Below, piece after piece: positions 26,418 through 33,834 of a DNA stretch of 64,000 nucleotides. A program made the translations under genes and the position numbers. The first letter of the stretch is position 1, and every line of letters begins with the position of its first letter. This stretch comes from Mycobacterium kyogaense (GTDB taxonomy: Bacteria > Actinomycetota > Actinomycetes > Mycobacteriales > Mycobacteriaceae), in NCBI RefSeq assembly GCF_003254575.1, contig NZ_QJUA01000019.1, forward strand, positions 1-64,000, written 5' to 3'. The notes beneath the pieces were generated by a model. It made no database searches. It was given only the letters and a program-made list of their open reading frames with translations, and had not been told where the DNA came from.

Positions 26418-26524
26418 CAGATGCACCCGCCCGCGCACGGGTCGGCCACTGCCGGCGCCGACGCCGCCACACCGATGCCGCTGACGCAGAGAATGGTTCG
26501 CAATCCCTTCCACAACGGCTTCAT
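26417..26524 (-). CDS. 35-residue exported Cys-containing peptide, coupled to the DUF732 gene
   Basis: Read directly from the minus strand, the ATG at 26524 opens 35 codons ending with TGA at 26419-26417. The product begins MKPLWKGLRTILCVSGIGVA, then a signal-like ASAPAVA cleavage site, leaving a mature tail of about 8 residues, DPCAGGCI, with two cysteines. Its stop overlaps the DUF732 ATG as TGATG. A GAGTG element lies before the start and TACGCT about 43 bp further upstream. A basic start, hydrophobic core and AxA site support a real exported peptide. No family is recognised; it could instead be a leader that couples translation to the next gene. Confidence 0.6.
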   Translation of the reverse strand: MKPLWKGLRTILCVSGIGVAASAPAVADPCAGGCI

Positions 26525-26680
26525 CGCATCACTCGCTTTCGGCTGGTCGGTCTAGTGCCTCCCGGCAGCGTAGCGCTTTGAACGCATACGGCGTCAGGAA
26601 GCGATGAGCACGCGTGCTCGAGTTGACGACAGAACTGCTGCTGTCTTGCGCGCCGGGGTATTTGGTCAGCGCGACGTGAT

Positions 26681-27331
26681 TCAGGACGGGTGGACGACGA
26701 GCCCGTGCCGGATGATGGACTGCGCATTGGCGACCACCGCATCCACGGACCCGCGGCGCGGATTCCACCACTCCACAGCCCAGTTCAGCGCACCCAAGAT
26801 GAGCATCTGGCCGATGTAGAGGTCGAGTTCGGGCCGCAACAGTCCCTCGCGGGCCACGTCGTTGACGAGGCGTCGCCAGATCTCCCCGTAGCGCTCCTCT
26901 TCGAGGATCTGCCGCCGCCTGATGGACTGCGGGACTTGTCCCGCGTTGCGGATGAATGCCGTCGTGTAGTCGGAGATCTCCAGCGCGTGGCGGAGGTGTG
27001 CTTCGGCGGCAATGAGCAGGCGGTCGAGTGCATGGGTGCCGTCGGGCAGGTCGTCGAGTACGGACGTCACGTGCACGCGCATATCGGCGCTACCGGACCA
27101 CATCACCTCTTCGATGAGGTCTTCCCGGGACGGGAAGTAGTAGTAGATCGCTGGCGCCTGCAGGTCCGCCGCGGCGGCGACGTCAGTGAGACGCAAGCCG
27201 GCGTAGCCGTTCTCCGAGAGCACACGTGCGGCTGCATCGAGAATGCGTGAGCGCGTCACTGCGGATTTGGACGCCGAAGCCTCGCCCTGCTGATCCGCAG
27301 TCGACGCCACGCGGGCATTCTGCCTGGCCAT
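26681..27331 (-). CDS. TetR family regulator, paralogue of the one at 28296
   Basis: The protein has 216 residues. The helix-turn-helix (about 28-75) contains RLTDVAAAADLQAPAIYYYF and is followed by PSREDLIEEVMWSG. Long stretches match the TetR at 28296-28952, including the C-terminal LNWAVEWWNPRRGSVD region, so the two are recent paralogues. The ATG at 27331 lies 6 nt after TACCAT on the minus strand, a leaderless start. It is divergent from the CAP protein gene. The longer frame to 27997 is antisense to the CAP gene and not real. Confidence 0.88.
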   Translation of the reverse strand: MARQNARVASTADQQGEASASKSAVTRSRILDAAARVLSENGYAGLRLTDVAAAADLQAPAIYYYFPSREDLIEEVMWSGSADMRVHVTSVLDDLPDGTHALDRLLIAAEAHLRHALEISDYTTAFIRNAGQVPQSIRRRQILEEERYGEIWRRLVNDVAREGLLRPELDLYIGQMLILGALNWAVEWWNPRRGSVDAVVANAQSIIRHGLVVHPS

Positions 27332-27337
27332 TGGTCG

Positions 27338-27343
27338 ATGGTA
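27338..27343 (-). promoter_or_regulatory. -10 box TACCAT for leaderless TetR mRNA
   Basis: On the minus strand TACCAT is followed by CGACCA and then the ATG at 27331. The paralogous TetR at 28296 has the matching layout TATGAT, CGAACG, ATG, so promoter and start are conserved between the copies. Confidence 0.6.
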
Positions 27344-27428
27344 CGGCGCGCGGCCGTTCCGACGCCCTGTCGGTCGCCGGCGGATAGCCACCCACGAAGA
27401 CTCGCCGATCCAGTGTTTAATCCCTATT

Positions 27429-27469
27429 AGAAGTCTTCTCTTGACCACGGGGTCGTGATTGCGCACTCT
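27429..27469 (+). promoter_or_regulatory. CAP gene promoter with abutting palindrome
   Basis: The palindrome AGAAGTCTTCT (27429-27439) abuts a -35 box TTGACC (27441-27446). A 17-bp spacer leads to CACTCT (27464-27469), 6 nt before the GTG at 27476. The palindrome lies between the divergent TetR and CAP genes and may be the TetR operator. Confidence 0.5.
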
Positions 27470-27475
27470 GATGGG

Positions 27476-27988
27476 GTGACATCGACGGCGATCATGCGCA
27501 AACGATCCCTGCGCCGCAGCAGGGTTGTGTGCGCCATGCTCGCCATCGCGGGTGTCGCCGTCGCAACATCGGCTACGGCGCAGGCGGACAACCGCCGGCT
27601 CAACGAGAGCGTGATCGCCAACGTCTACACGGTGCAGCACCAGGCCGGCTGCACCAACGATGTGACACGAAATGCGCAATTGCAGCTCGCTGCGGAGTGG
27701 CACGCCAATGACGTGCTGAACAATCGCGCCCTGAATGGTGACCTCGGCTCGGATGGCTCGACACCGCAGACCCGCGCGGAGGCCGCCGGCTACCGGGGGA
27801 CAGCCCAGCAGACGGTCGCCATCAACCCCGCGCTGGCAATCAGCGGGATCGAAATCATTCGACAGTGGTACGACAATCCAGCCTTGCTGGCCATCATGCA
27901 GAATTGCGCCAACACACAGATGGGTGTCTGGTCCCTGAACAGCCTTGACCGCTCGGTTGTGGTGGCGGTCTACGGCCGCCCGACCTGA
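27476..27988 (+). CDS. Secreted CAP (SCP-like) domain protein
   Basis: The protein has about 170 residues. A basic start (MRKRSLRRSR) and hydrophobic core end with ATAQA, a signal peptidase site. The mature domain begins LNESVIANVYTVQHQAGC and includes AAEWHANDVLNN and LDRSVVVAVYG, the layout of CAP/SCP-like domains in small exported actinobacterial proteins. Two Cys residues (QAGC, MQNC) may form a disulfide. The GTG at 27476 is chosen from the promoter spacing; the ATG at 27494 gives a cleaner signal peptide and is equally possible. It lies between two paralogous TetR genes. CAP proteins can bind sterols or lipids, but the role here is unknown. Confidence 0.75.
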   Translation: MTSTAIMRKRSLRRSRVVCAMLAIAGVAVATSATAQADNRRLNESVIANVYTVQHQAGCTNDVTRNAQLQLAAEWHANDVLNNRALNGDLGSDGSTPQTRAEAAGYRGTAQQTVAINPALAISGIEIIRQWYDNPALLAIMQNCANTQMGVWSLNSLDRSVVVAVYGRPT

Positions 27989-28295
27989 GTCGAGCACATG
28001 ACAACACGTCCGCAGCGTTGAGCGTGTTCGTTCGCGCGACCCGGGCCGAAGCCGATTGTTCCCTCCCTGAGCTCGGCGGCTGAGATGCTGGGCGCCGCAA
28101 CCATTCTCGGAGACATGCCCAGAAACGGTGGGAGTCCCACCAAGCTCCTACGTCGCTATCCTGCGACTGGCGCGAAGACGATCGCGCTCTGGTGACCGGA
28201 TTCCGTGTCCAGCCGATTGACACCGCCTGCAGTTCCCACGATGTGACGGACACGCCCTCGGGGTGTGCAGGCAACGGCGTTCCTATGATCGAACG
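27989..28295. other. 307-bp intergenic region with palindrome and -10 box
   Basis: No convincing gene is seen. GGTGGGA (28127-28133) and TCCCACC (28135-28141) form an exact palindrome with one central base, possibly the CAP gene terminator. TATGAT (28284-28289) is a good -10 box 6 nt before the TetR ATG at 28296. ATCG-AA-CGAT symmetry around 28288-28297 may be part of an operator. Confidence 0.5.
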
Positions 28296-28952
28296 ATGCC
28301 GAAGAAGACGTCCGCTGCTACCGCAGGCGACTCGAAGTCGCATCGCACGCGTGCCCGCATCCTCGATGCGGCTGCCCATGTGCTGAGCGTCAAGGGCTAC
28401 GCGGGCACCCGCCTCACCGACGTCGCGGAGTACGCGGAACTGCAGGCCCCGGCGATCTACTACTACTTCCCCTCTCGGGAGGACCTGATCGAAGAGGTCA
28501 TGTTCAGCGGGATCAGCGATTTGCGCCTGTTCTTGCAAGAAGCGCTCGACGCGCTTCCGCCGGAGGCATCACCGATGGACCGCATCATGGCCGCCATCGA
28601 CTCCCACCTTCGGCACGAACTCGAGCTGTCCGACTACGCACGGGCATCAGTCCGCAATTCGGGCCAGATGCCCGAGCGACTGCGCACACGGCAGAAGAAC
28701 GAGGAAGCAGCGTACAACCGGATCTGGCGCGGGCTGATGAAGTCTGCCGTGGCCGAGGGGCAGATCCGCGACGACCTGGACGCGGCGCTGGCGCTGGCGC
28801 TGATCCTGGGCACGCTCAACTGGGCCGCGGAATGGTGGGATCGACGTCGCAGCTCGGTGGACACGATTGTCGCCAACGCGCAGGTGTTCATTCGGCACGG
28901 TCTGGCGCCGGTTCCGAAGCCCAAGCGGAAACGTCGAACCGCGGCCAGGTAG
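28296..28952 (+). CDS. TetR family regulator, paralogue of the one at 26681
   Basis: The protein has 218 residues. The HTH (about 20-68) contains RLTDVAEYAELQAPAIYYYF and is nearly the same as in the TetR at 26681-27331. The C-terminal domain shares LNWAAEWWDRRRSSVDT and ends in a basic tail, KPKRKRRTAAR. The ATG lies 6 nt after TATGAT, so it is probably leaderless. Because the recognition helices match, the two proteins probably bind similar operators and may cross-regulate around the CAP gene between them. Confidence 0.88.
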   Translation: MPKKTSAATAGDSKSHRTRARILDAAAHVLSVKGYAGTRLTDVAEYAELQAPAIYYYFPSREDLIEEVMFSGISDLRLFLQEALDALPPEASPMDRIMAAIDSHLRHELELSDYARASVRNSGQMPERLRTRQKNEEAAYNRIWRGLMKSAVAEGQIRDDLDAALALALILGTLNWAAEWWDRRRSSVDTIVANAQVFIRHGLAPVPKPKRKRRTAAR

Positions 28953-29181
28953 TACTTTCGACGCACTACGGGCAACACATCGATTGCCGTCGTTACTTTG
29001 TATTGCATTTCTGCATGACCGCGCCTCGCATCGTCTCTGCCTTGCGGAGTCCTGTGGGCAAGCGCGGCGGGCTAGCACACTGGCATGCCCGTGAAGCTCC
29101 TGTGCTCCAGCGCTTTTCGTATGAGCGGCCCCGTTCGGCTCCGCTGACGATTCCAGGCCGTGACTGCCGTTGAGCAGATGC

Positions 29182-29634
29182 TCAGCGACGGCGCGCAATC
29201 CCCCGCGGAATTCCCGTAGCCCACAAGGCCCAGGCGATCAGGACGGGCTGAAAGAGCAGCCGGACGAATCGGCTCGTATCCGTGTTGAGCCCGAACCCGT
29301 CTGCCTGGTTGACGAACTGGGCGATGTTGCCCGGGAAGACGAGCACGAAGAACGCTGCCAGCAGCCGGCCGACCAGAACGCGATCCCGCCTCAACAGCGC
29401 GAGACCCACGCCGAGCGTGATCTCGACACCACCGGAGGCCATCACGACGCCGTCGGCATCCATCGGCACCCACTTGGGTACCTGCGCCTGGAATTCCTCA
29501 CGCGCCCAGAACAAGTGGCTGAGCCCCGCGAAGATCATCGCCCCGGCGAGCGCGAAGCGGGCGATGGTGCGCGCACGGGTGGTCGGCGGCGGCGCAGGCA
29601 GATCTGACACGGGTGACCCTTTCGTCGTTGTCAC
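29182..29634 (-). CDS. DoxX family membrane protein
   Basis: The protein has 150 residues and four membrane helices at about 22-40, 62-80, 85-105 and 122-140. The pattern ARFALAGAMIFAGLSHLFWA and SGGVEITLGVGLALL fits DoxX/DoxD-like proteins. In M. tuberculosis a DoxX protein is part of a membrane oxidoreductase complex involved in oxidant resistance. The GTG start overlaps the MarR stop (GTGA), so both are made from one mRNA, and an OhrR-like regulator fits a redox role. It is convergent with the TetR at 28296. Confidence 0.85.
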   Translation of the reverse strand: MTTTKGSPVSDLPAPPPTTRARTIARFALAGAMIFAGLSHLFWAREEFQAQVPKWVPMDADGVVMASGGVEITLGVGLALLRRDRVLVGRLLAAFFVLVFPGNIAQFVNQADGFGLNTDTSRFVRLLFQPVLIAWALWATGIPRGIARRR

Positions 29635-30083
29635 GGTGTTGGCTTCGCATCGGGTGTACGCGCGTGGAGGTCGGCGGTGATCAGATGCAGAGCGTCCCGC
29701 AACGCGGCGAGATCCGCTGCGGCCGAAGCATCAGATCCCAGCAGACGGTCCGGAATGCACGCCGCGCGCTCCTCCAGAGCACGCCCGCGGTCGGTCAGCG
29801 AGATCTCCACGCGCCTCTCATCGGTCGCACTGCGTTGGCGACGCACCAGGCCCGCCGACTCCAGACGCTTCAGCAGCGGTGACAGCGTTCCCGAATCCAG
29901 ATGCAGGCGGTCACCGAGATGGCCGACCGTGCACGGCTGTTCTTCCCACAGCACCATGAGCACCAGGTACTGCGGGTAGGTCAGCTCGAGTTCTTCCAGA
30001 AGCGGTCGGTAGGCAGCGGTCACCGCGCGCGACGCCGAATACAGCGCAAAACACAGCTGCTCATCCAGACGGGGGCCGGGCAC
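29631..30083 (-). CDS. MarR family regulator, OhrR-like with N-terminal Cys
   Basis: The protein has 150 residues. The winged helix (about 50-110) contains HLGDRLHLDSGTLSPLLKRLE, as in OhrR. A Cys at residue 11 (DEQLCFALYSASRAV) matches the peroxide-sensing cysteine position of OhrR. A second Cys lies in QPCTVG. The GTG lies 6 nt after TAGAGT, so it is leaderless. A 12-bp palindrome covers the -35 region, which points to self-repression released by organic peroxide. No ohr gene is adjacent; the coupled gene encodes DoxX. Confidence 0.87.
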   Translation of the reverse strand: MPGPRLDEQLCFALYSASRAVTAAYRPLLEELELTYPQYLVLMVLWEEQPCTVGHLGDRLHLDSGTLSPLLKRLESAGLVRRQRSATDERRVEISLTDRGRALEERAACIPDRLLGSDASAAADLAALRDALHLITADLHARTPDAKPTP

Positions 30084-30089
30084 GCACGA

Positions 30090-30121
30090 ACTCTATCGCA
30101 CACTGTTCAATTGTGCACAAT
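30090..30121 (-). promoter_or_regulatory. MarR/OhrR promoter and operator
   Basis: ATTGTGCACAAT (30110-30121) is a perfect 12-bp palindrome overlapping a -35-like TTGTGC on the minus strand. TAGAGT (30095-30090) is the -10 box, 6 nt before the GTG at 30083. Its place and symmetry fit autorepression by the MarR protein. Confidence 0.75.
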
Positions 30122-30314
30122 AGGTTCTGGGCCTCGGGTGACCCCGCGTGTCGCTCACCGGTCCACTCTCAGCGACACAGTCGCCGGATGGGCAGAACCA
30201 CCAAAGGAACACCGACAGAGTCGCCGACGGTGGGCCGGGAGGCTGTCAGGAAATCCACAGCTCGTCCTCACCCGGCGGGAGTACTCCGGTCTGAGACGAG
30301 CGAAAGGACTGCTG

Positions 30315-30761
30315 ATGAACACCGAGACCGTAGATCGTCAGTTCACGGCGCTACAGGCGCAGGCCGATCAGACGGGTGCGTTGATCCGCACGCTGGCCGA
30401 CAAGATGTCCGCGGCAGCGGCGGCCGGAGACGCGAATGCCCGGGCGTGGGGGCTCGATCTCAAAGAGATCGCGCTGGCGATCCGTGACGAACAGGCGACG
30501 ACAGCCGAGCTCCTGCAGGCCATCCACGGCCTCGTCGACACCCACGTCGCGGCGGTCCCTGAGCCGGCATACTCCACTCCCCCTGTCGCGTACGCCCTAG
30601 CCCAATACCAACCTCCGCAGTATCCGCAGTACACGCAGCCCGCGCAGGGCGGCGGTGCGCTGCAGCGGTTCCTCGGCGGCCGCTTCGGGCAGGCGATGGT
30701 GACCGGCGCCGGCATCGGGATCGGCGACGACATAGTCAACTCGATCTTCGATCGGTTCTGA
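30315..30761 (+). CDS. Hypothetical protein with helical N-terminus, Gln/Tyr/Pro linker and Gly-rich end
   Basis: The protein has 148 residues. Residues 1-80 look helical (DRQFTALQAQADQTGALIRT), 85-115 are rich in Pro, Gln and Tyr (YQPPQYPQYTQPAQ), and the end is a Gly-rich segment, RFLGGRFGQAMVTGAGIGIG. This order resembles DUF2076-type proteins only loosely. There is no signal peptide. The ATG at 30315 has GAAAGGA 7 bp upstream. It stands alone between MarR and the DUF4174 gene. Function unknown. Confidence 0.7.
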   Translation: MNTETVDRQFTALQAQADQTGALIRTLADKMSAAAAAGDANARAWGLDLKEIALAIRDEQATTAELLQAIHGLVDTHVAAVPEPAYSTPPVAYALAQYQPPQYPQYTQPAQGGGALQRFLGGRFGQAMVTGAGIGIGDDIVNSIFDRF

Positions 30762-30818
30762 CGCCCTTCGCTGCGCGCAGCCTCGCGTGCCGATGCGTCG
30801 GTACGATCGGGAAGCACT

Positions 30819-31289
30819 ATGGCTCGACAGCGCAGTGTGGTGCGGTCGGCGTTCGTCGCCGCCTCGGCGGTGCTGTGCGCCGCGCTCGGCTCGGCCACCG
30901 CGTGGGCCGGCGGACTCGGCGACTACGTCTGGGAACGTCGTCCCCTCGTGGTCTTCTCACCCGCAGGAAACGACCCGAGGCTCACCGAAACCCTCCGGAG
31001 AATCGACGACAGCCAGTGCGCATTCGCCGACCGCGACATGGTGCTCGCCGTGGTGGTGGCCGGCGGCAGCACCACGCTCGACGGCGCGGCGACGGACCCG
31101 GGTGAGTCGGACCGCTTGAGGCAGCGCTACCGCGTCGCACCGGACGCCTTCACCGTGGTGTTGGTCGGTAAGGACGGCGGTGAAAAGTGGCGGACCGACG
31201 AGGTTCCGGATCTCGAGGTCGTGTACTCGGTGATCGACGGCATGCCGATGCGGAGCCGTGAGATGAACGCCGGCACGGAGGGATGCTGA
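30819..31289 (+). CDS. Exported DUF4174 protein
   Basis: The protein has 156 residues. A signal peptide of about 31 residues ends near ATAWA. The mature domain has WERRPLVVFSPAGNDPR, DRDMVLAVVV and FTVVLVGKDGGEKWR, the thioredoxin-like DUF4174 pattern without a CxxC. TACGAT lies 11 nt before the ATG. A CIA30 lipoprotein gene starts one base after its stop, so the two are almost certainly translated together. The role is unknown; a redox or envelope role is a guess from fold. Confidence 0.8.
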   Translation: MARQRSVVRSAFVAASAVLCAALGSATAWAGGLGDYVWERRPLVVFSPAGNDPRLTETLRRIDDSQCAFADRDMVLAVVVAGGSTTLDGAATDPGESDRLRQRYRVAPDAFTVVLVGKDGGEKWRTDEVPDLEVVYSVIDGMPMRSREMNAGTEGC

Positions 31290-31290
31290 C

Positions 31291-31911
31291 ATGGCGCGGA
31301 ATCGCCGGTGGCTCGCCGGCGTCGCGATTGCGATATCGGGCCTGATGCTGGTGGCCTGCGGACAGCAGGCCAGTGCCGACGAACCCACGGCCGCGACAGG
31401 CGTGCCCCTCATGAGCCTGGTCGATGTCGGTAGTGCCGGCGCGGTGGCCGGCTGGACCACGGTCAACGATCCGGTCATGGGCGGCAAGTCCACCTCCCGG
31501 GTCGCGTTCGGCGGGGGCGGCCTGCAGTTCTCCGGGACCCTGTCGCTGGAGAACAACGGCGGGTTCGCGTCTGCCCGCAGTCCACAGGACGCGGGCATCG
31601 GGCAGAGGGCCATCGGCGCCACCGCGCTGAACGTGCGGGCCACCGGCGACGGCAAGACGTATGTACTGAAGGCCGGGGTCGCCGGGCGACCGTGGTCCTA
31701 CATCCAGCGGTTCCGGACCGACGCCGGTGTCGCACGAACCTATGCGCTGCCCGTCGAGAGCTTCGAGCCGGTCGGCATGCGTCTGGATCCTGCACCCGAT
31801 GCTCCGCGGCTCCTCGATCCGTCGACCATCGACGAAGTGGCCGTCTACATCCTCGACAAGCAGCAGGGCCCCTTCGCCATCACGATCACGGGGATCGACG
31901 CCACCTCCTGA
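31291..31911 (+). CDS. CIA30-family lipoprotein
   Basis: The protein has 206 residues. A lipobox LVAC at about residues 20-23 follows a short signal peptide, so it is probably a membrane-anchored lipoprotein. The rest matches the CIA30 fold: WTTVNDPVMGGKSTSRVAF, LENNGGFASAR and YVLKAGVAGRPWSYIQRFR. CIA30 proteins assist complex I assembly in mitochondria, while bacterial copies have no settled role. It follows the DUF4174 gene by one base, forming an exported pair. Confidence 0.82.
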   Translation: MARNRRWLAGVAIAISGLMLVACGQQASADEPTAATGVPLMSLVDVGSAGAVAGWTTVNDPVMGGKSTSRVAFGGGGLQFSGTLSLENNGGFASARSPQDAGIGQRAIGATALNVRATGDGKTYVLKAGVAGRPWSYIQRFRTDAGVARTYALPVESFEPVGMRLDPAPDAPRLLDPSTIDEVAVYILDKQQGPFAITITGIDATS

Positions 31912-31925
31912 CCGGAGACGTTCGG

Positions 31926-33014
31926 TCAGCCGCGCGGCGTGGTGGTGATGTGCACGTGGTCGAAGTGACCGTAGCCCGACGCCTGCGGCCCGGCCGGTGT
32001 GGAGTACGTGCCGCGCCAGATCACGTCCTGCAAACCGAAGCGGCCCGCGTTGGCCAATGCGAACGCCCGGATCTGATCACCGAGCGCGATGCCCTCGGGG
32101 CTGTCCGGATTGGGGATCATGATGTCGATGGCGAGGCCCCGGGGATGCCACGGCTTCGAGTCCGGCCGCACCCCGTCGATGGTGGAGATCTGAGGGAACT
32201 GAGCGCTGACGGCTCGCGCGACCAGGACCGTATTGGGTTGCAGGCCAGCCTCATTGGCAACGCCGACGGGTAGGGCATCCGGAACCTGAGGAGGCGCCAG
32301 GTCCCCGGGCGGCAGGGCGGGCATCGCGACGACAGCCGGATCCTGCGGGGCGGGAGGCGCGGCCGGCGGCGGAACTGCAGCGTCGATCACGGCTTGCTGC
32401 TGCGGCGTCAACGCCGCGTACTGAGCCTCCGCGGCGGCGATCCGGCGCAGCAGGTCCTGCCATTTGGCCTGTAGCTCGGCGCGGATCGCTGCGGCGCGCT
32501 CAGCGGCGGCGCGGGCATCGGCGGCCGAGCGCTCGGAGGCGCGGGCAGCGGTCTCGGCCTGTTCGCGCGTCTGGCGATACGAGCGGAGTCGGTCGGCCGT
32601 CGTCGCGTCCATCACGTGCTGCAGCGACAACCTGTCGATGAGCCGTTGCGGCGACGAGGCGGTGAGCACCGTCGCCAGCTGGCTGTCGCCACCACTCATG
32701 TAGGTCATCGCCGAGAGGCGGTCGACCGCGTCCTGGAGGGGTGCGAGTTGTGCGGTCGCGGCATCGAGCGCACCCTGGTCAGAGCGCCGACGGTCGTCTG
32801 CCGTGGCGAGCTCCGCCTGCTTCGCGTCGACGTCACGCTGGGCCGCGGTGACGGCCTCACGACTCTGCACCGCTTGTGCTGAGAGTTCGTTGAGCCTGGC
32901 CAGCGCCTCGTCGGCGGGTTCGGCGTGCGCGAAGCCGATCGTCGCCGCCGCCAGCAAGGCCACCACCGGGATGCCCTTGACACCGCAGAGCATTCCCCGG
33001 GAGGCGTGGCGCAT
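31926..33014 (-). CDS. Exported coiled-coil protein with a C-terminal peptidase-like domain
   Basis: The protein has about 362 residues. A signal peptide ends near FAHAEPA. Residues 35-200 form long coiled coils (RLNELSAQAVQSREAVTAAQ) like the N-terminus of RipA/PcsB. A Pro-rich linker follows. The C-terminal domain of about 120 residues has WHPRGLAIDIMI and YGHFDHVHITT, with His and Asp placed like zinc ligands of D,D-peptidase (VanY-like) folds. It may act on peptidoglycan or tether a hydrolase regulator at the septum. The ATG at 33014 is chosen; a GTG 12 bp upstream is possible. It is convergent with the CIA30 gene. Confidence 0.8.
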   Translation of the reverse strand: MRHASRGMLCGVKGIPVVALLAAATIGFAHAEPADEALARLNELSAQAVQSREAVTAAQRDVDAKQAELATADDRRRSDQGALDAATAQLAPLQDAVDRLSAMTYMSGGDSQLATVLTASSPQRLIDRLSLQHVMDATTADRLRSYRQTREQAETAARASERSAADARAAAERAAAIRAELQAKWQDLLRRIAAAEAQYAALTPQQQAVIDAAVPPPAAPPAPQDPAVVAMPALPPGDLAPPQVPDALPVGVANEAGLQPNTVLVARAVSAQFPQISTIDGVRPDSKPWHPRGLAIDIMIPNPDSPEGIALGDQIRAFALANAGRFGLQDVIWRGTYSTPAGPQASGYGHFDHVHITTTPRG

Positions 33015-33123
33015 GCGGATAGTCACGATCCCTTGTTCTCGAGAGTGGCCCGGCCGGGCGATCAGCGTTCCGGGCAAGGCTACGAAGTGCGTTCTGTCAT
33101 GTCTAGTCGAAGGCCGCGACGCT

Positions 33124-33546
33124 TCAGTTGATGATCTCTCCGCCGTCATCAGAGAGCAGCACTGACAACCGCTCCCGCCACATCTGCAGCTGGTCCGGTG
33201 TCAGCCGCTCCCATTCGGTGACCTCGGCAACCACCCGCAACGGAGCGGAACTGCGGTAGGACCGGGTCGGATTTCCAGGGAACTTCTTGTCGGTCACGTT
33301 CGGGTCGTCCTCGAACTCCCCCGTCGGTTCGACCTCGTAGACCCTGGGCGCGGCGGCGCCACCGCCGAGCTCGGCGGCGATCTCGGCAGCCAGTCCGGCC
33401 CCATTCACTCGCGAGGTGAAGTAGATGTGGTTCATCACGATCTCCGGACGGTAGTTCGACGGCCGGCCCGCGGTGAGCAGGTCACCGACTGTCAGATCCG
33501 CGATGGTGCCGTGGAAGAACGGGCCGGGCTCGGCCGATCGAGACAT
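33124..33546 (-). CDS. arr: NAD+--rifampin ADP-ribosyltransferase (Arr)
   Basis: The protein has 140 residues, close to the 143 of M. smegmatis Arr. The catalytic residues are in place: His12 (FFHGT), Tyr42 (NHIYFTS) and Asp80/81 (FEDDPNVTDKKFPGNPTRSY). The family transfers ADP-ribose from NAD+ to the ansa-chain hydroxyl of rifamycins and so gives intrinsic resistance. The ATG has GGAGGT 5 bp upstream. Four residues are inserted before EDDPN relative to the M. smegmatis protein, as I recall it. It is divergent from a PadR gene. Confidence 0.92.
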   Translation of the reverse strand: MSRSAEPGPFFHGTIADLTVGDLLTAGRPSNYRPEIVMNHIYFTSRVNGAGLAAEIAAELGGGAAAPRVYEVEPTGEFEDDPNVTDKKFPGNPTRSYRSSAPLRVVAEVTEWERLTPDQLQMWRERLSVLLSDDGGEIIN

Positions 33547-33807
33547 CGGAAACCTCCAGGTCGGGTACGGGGCCGGGCCAGCATGCCGCACGACCGGGGT
33601 CTTGCCACAAGCCCCGTACCCTCGCTTAACCTGGAGTGGGAGGCGCGATCGACGCCCCGACGGTCTCAGCGTCGAGGGATGTTCTGGTAGTGAGATCGCC
33701 GATCCGCTCCTATCCCACCCTGTTGATATTCGAGTGCGAAGCCCCATACCCGTCGGCGATGCGGGGAGAGGAGTCGGCCCGGTCTGACCCGCTCCGCTGC
33801 TGACCTG

Positions 33808-33826
33808 ACCGTATCAATGATACGGT
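33808..33826. promoter_or_regulatory. Perfect 9-bp inverted repeat, probable PadR operator
   Basis: ACCGTATCA (33808-33816) and TGATACGGT (33818-33826) are exact reverse complements around one base. It ends 8 bp before the PadR ATG at 33835, and TACGGT inside it could be the -10 box. A bound PadR dimer would block its own transcription and that of the coupled nitronate monooxygenase. Confidence 0.8.
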
Positions 33827-33834
33827 GCAGAACC

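Noticed and set aside
27332..27997. Upstream extension of the TetR frame at 26681-27331
   Set aside because: It is antisense to the CAP protein gene. The TetR homology and a leaderless promoter set the start at 27331.
28127..28141. Palindrome GGTGGGA-G-TCCCACC as a small RNA or tRNA arm
   Set aside because: No cloverleaf or further paired stem is visible around it; a terminator or operator is more likely.
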